Source: Viola odorata (lineage: Eukaryota > Streptophyta > Magnoliopsida > Malpighiales > Violaceae). Taken from it: 64,000 nucleotides of DNA. Within the stretch, counting starts at the first letter, position 1. Every line of letters begins with the position of its first letter. The notes beneath the pieces were generated by a model that had not been told where the DNA came from, made no database searches, and saw only the letters and a program-made list of their open reading frames with translations. Where the stretch lies: NCBI GenBank assembly GCA_963691705.1, contig OY829542.1:20632579-20696578 (forward strand). The letters are read 5' to 3'. Positions 63,437 to 64,000 of the stretch are shown piece by piece. The position numbers and the translations under genes were made by a program.

Positions 63437-64000
63437 TCAGTTCACCTTTGGTACCCAAACACCTTTGGGTCCTCCCATGTTAGCACGTGTACCCTTTGGT
63501 ACCCAAATTTGTTTCCAATCAACAAATCCTCTAAGAATGTAGCAAAAGTATGATAAGTGACCAAATTTTCTGCAATAGCTACATTTATAAATCGGTTTAG
63601 CATGTGAGGACTTGTCATGCCAGTTTGAAGAGCTACCATGGTAATAAGAAGAACTAACATGATTATTAGAAGACTTTGCATTGACAAAAGTGGTTTTACC
63701 ATTTTTCATGCTTGTGGAAGATTTAAAACCAATGCCATGCATATTACCAAGATTCTTTTGATCATTCATGCATTGATAATGGCTATGATTGCTTCGCACA
63801 TATTTGGCTAATGTGTTCTCAAGAGTTTTGACCTTTTCTTCTAAAATTAAAATTTCTTTAGAAGAATTCTTACAAAGCTCACATTTGCCATTTTCCTCTT
63901 TAAGCTTACCATAAGCAATATCAAGCAATTTATTCTTATTTGTCAACTCTTTGTTTAGCTCTTCTAGTTTACTATTATCATTTTTAAGGGTTTCTAGTTC
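63437..64000 (-). CDS. SIRE-like copia gag, C-terminal part (runs off the window)
   Basis: The frame is open to the window edge. The N-terminal part visible is a Lys/Glu/Asn-rich coiled coil (KLEELNKELTNKNKLLD and KVKTLENTLAKY). A Ser/Asn-rich linker and a zinc knuckle CSYCRKFGHLSYFC (C-x2-C-x4-H-x4-C, about 63585-63545) follow. The end has the doubled WVPKGTRANMGGPKGVWVPK motif, typical of the gag-pol junction in SIRE/Maximus elements. A stop follows and pol is not found downstream, so this copy appears to be non-autonomous. Confidence 0.78.
   Translation of the reverse strand, partial: ELETLKNDNSKLEELNKELTNKNKLLDIAYGKLKEENGKCELCKNSSKEILILEEKVKTLENTLAKYVRSNHSHYQCMNDQKNLGNMHGIGFKSSTSMKNGKTTFVNAKSSNNHVSSSYYHGSSSNWHDKSSHAKPIYKCSYCRKFGHLSYFCYILRGFVDWKQIWVPKGTRANMGGPKGVWVPKVN

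Overview
This window is eukaryotic plant DNA, almost certainly from a flowering plant and probably a eudicot. The evidence is a dense nest of plant-type LTR retrotransposons (Ty3/gypsy Tat-like, Ty1/copia Ale-, Tork- and SIRE-like), PIF/Harbinger, hAT and MULE-type DNA elements with their diagnostic target-site duplications (TSDs), and intron-containing fragments of conserved plant genes (UFL1, a plant transmembrane-protein family, a p32/MAM33-like protein). No single host gene is intact. The species cannot be read from the sequence.

Layout. 1-17.8 kb is a stack of nested retrotransposon 3' ends. A Tat-like gypsy copy (E1) ends with an LTR at 9630-10161. It appears to lie in a second copy (E2, LTR 11092-11670), which lies in a third (E3, LTR 15860-16376), which lies in a copia reverse transcriptase gene that resumes at 16377. 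19.3-19.8 kb holds a small PIF MITE. 20.1-24.9 kb is a complete young copia element with 5-bp TSDs and a stop-riddled ORF. 24.9-32.5 kb holds AT-rich sequence, a 2.4-kb PIF-like element (26769-29189, TAA TSD) and a 1.9-kb hAT-like element (29997-31888, 8-bp TSD). 32561-50108 is a gypsy-derived non-autonomous element with gag but no pol (TSD GACCG). It splits a candidate signal-peptide exon and is itself split by a complete 10.9-kb Tat-like element (E4, 35841-46711, TSD GCTTG). 51366-56721 is an hAT-like element (TSD GTGGTCAA) carrying UFL1 exons, a tRNA-Trp relic and a nested PIF-like element (51598-54878), which carries exons of a plant transmembrane protein. 57200-61230 is another PIF-like element with a p32-like exon. 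A SIRE-like copia LTR (61231-62170) cuts its right end, and this copia runs out of the window.

The most notable system is a set of genes on the strand opposite gag-pol, between pol and the 3' LTR of the Tat-like elements. It holds a small conserved protein (A, 125-128 aa, four copies), a proline-rich basic/acidic protein (B, three copies) and a larger protein with a putative-gypsy-type-transposon domain followed by a coiled coil (C, four copies, two in tandem in E1). These ORFs keep their order, have their own TATA boxes and probable poly(A) signals, and C keeps a short phase-1 spliceosomal intron at the same site in three diverged copies. They therefore look like real genes, not antisense shadows. 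Antisense ORFs are known in Tat-lineage elements such as Grande and Retand. The multi-gene, intron-bearing organisation here deserves attention.

Other themes are TIR elements that carry host exons, two related empty sites inside the window that confirm an hAT and a MULE-MITE insertion, and arrays of short palindromes in the LTRs of two unrelated retrotransposon families.
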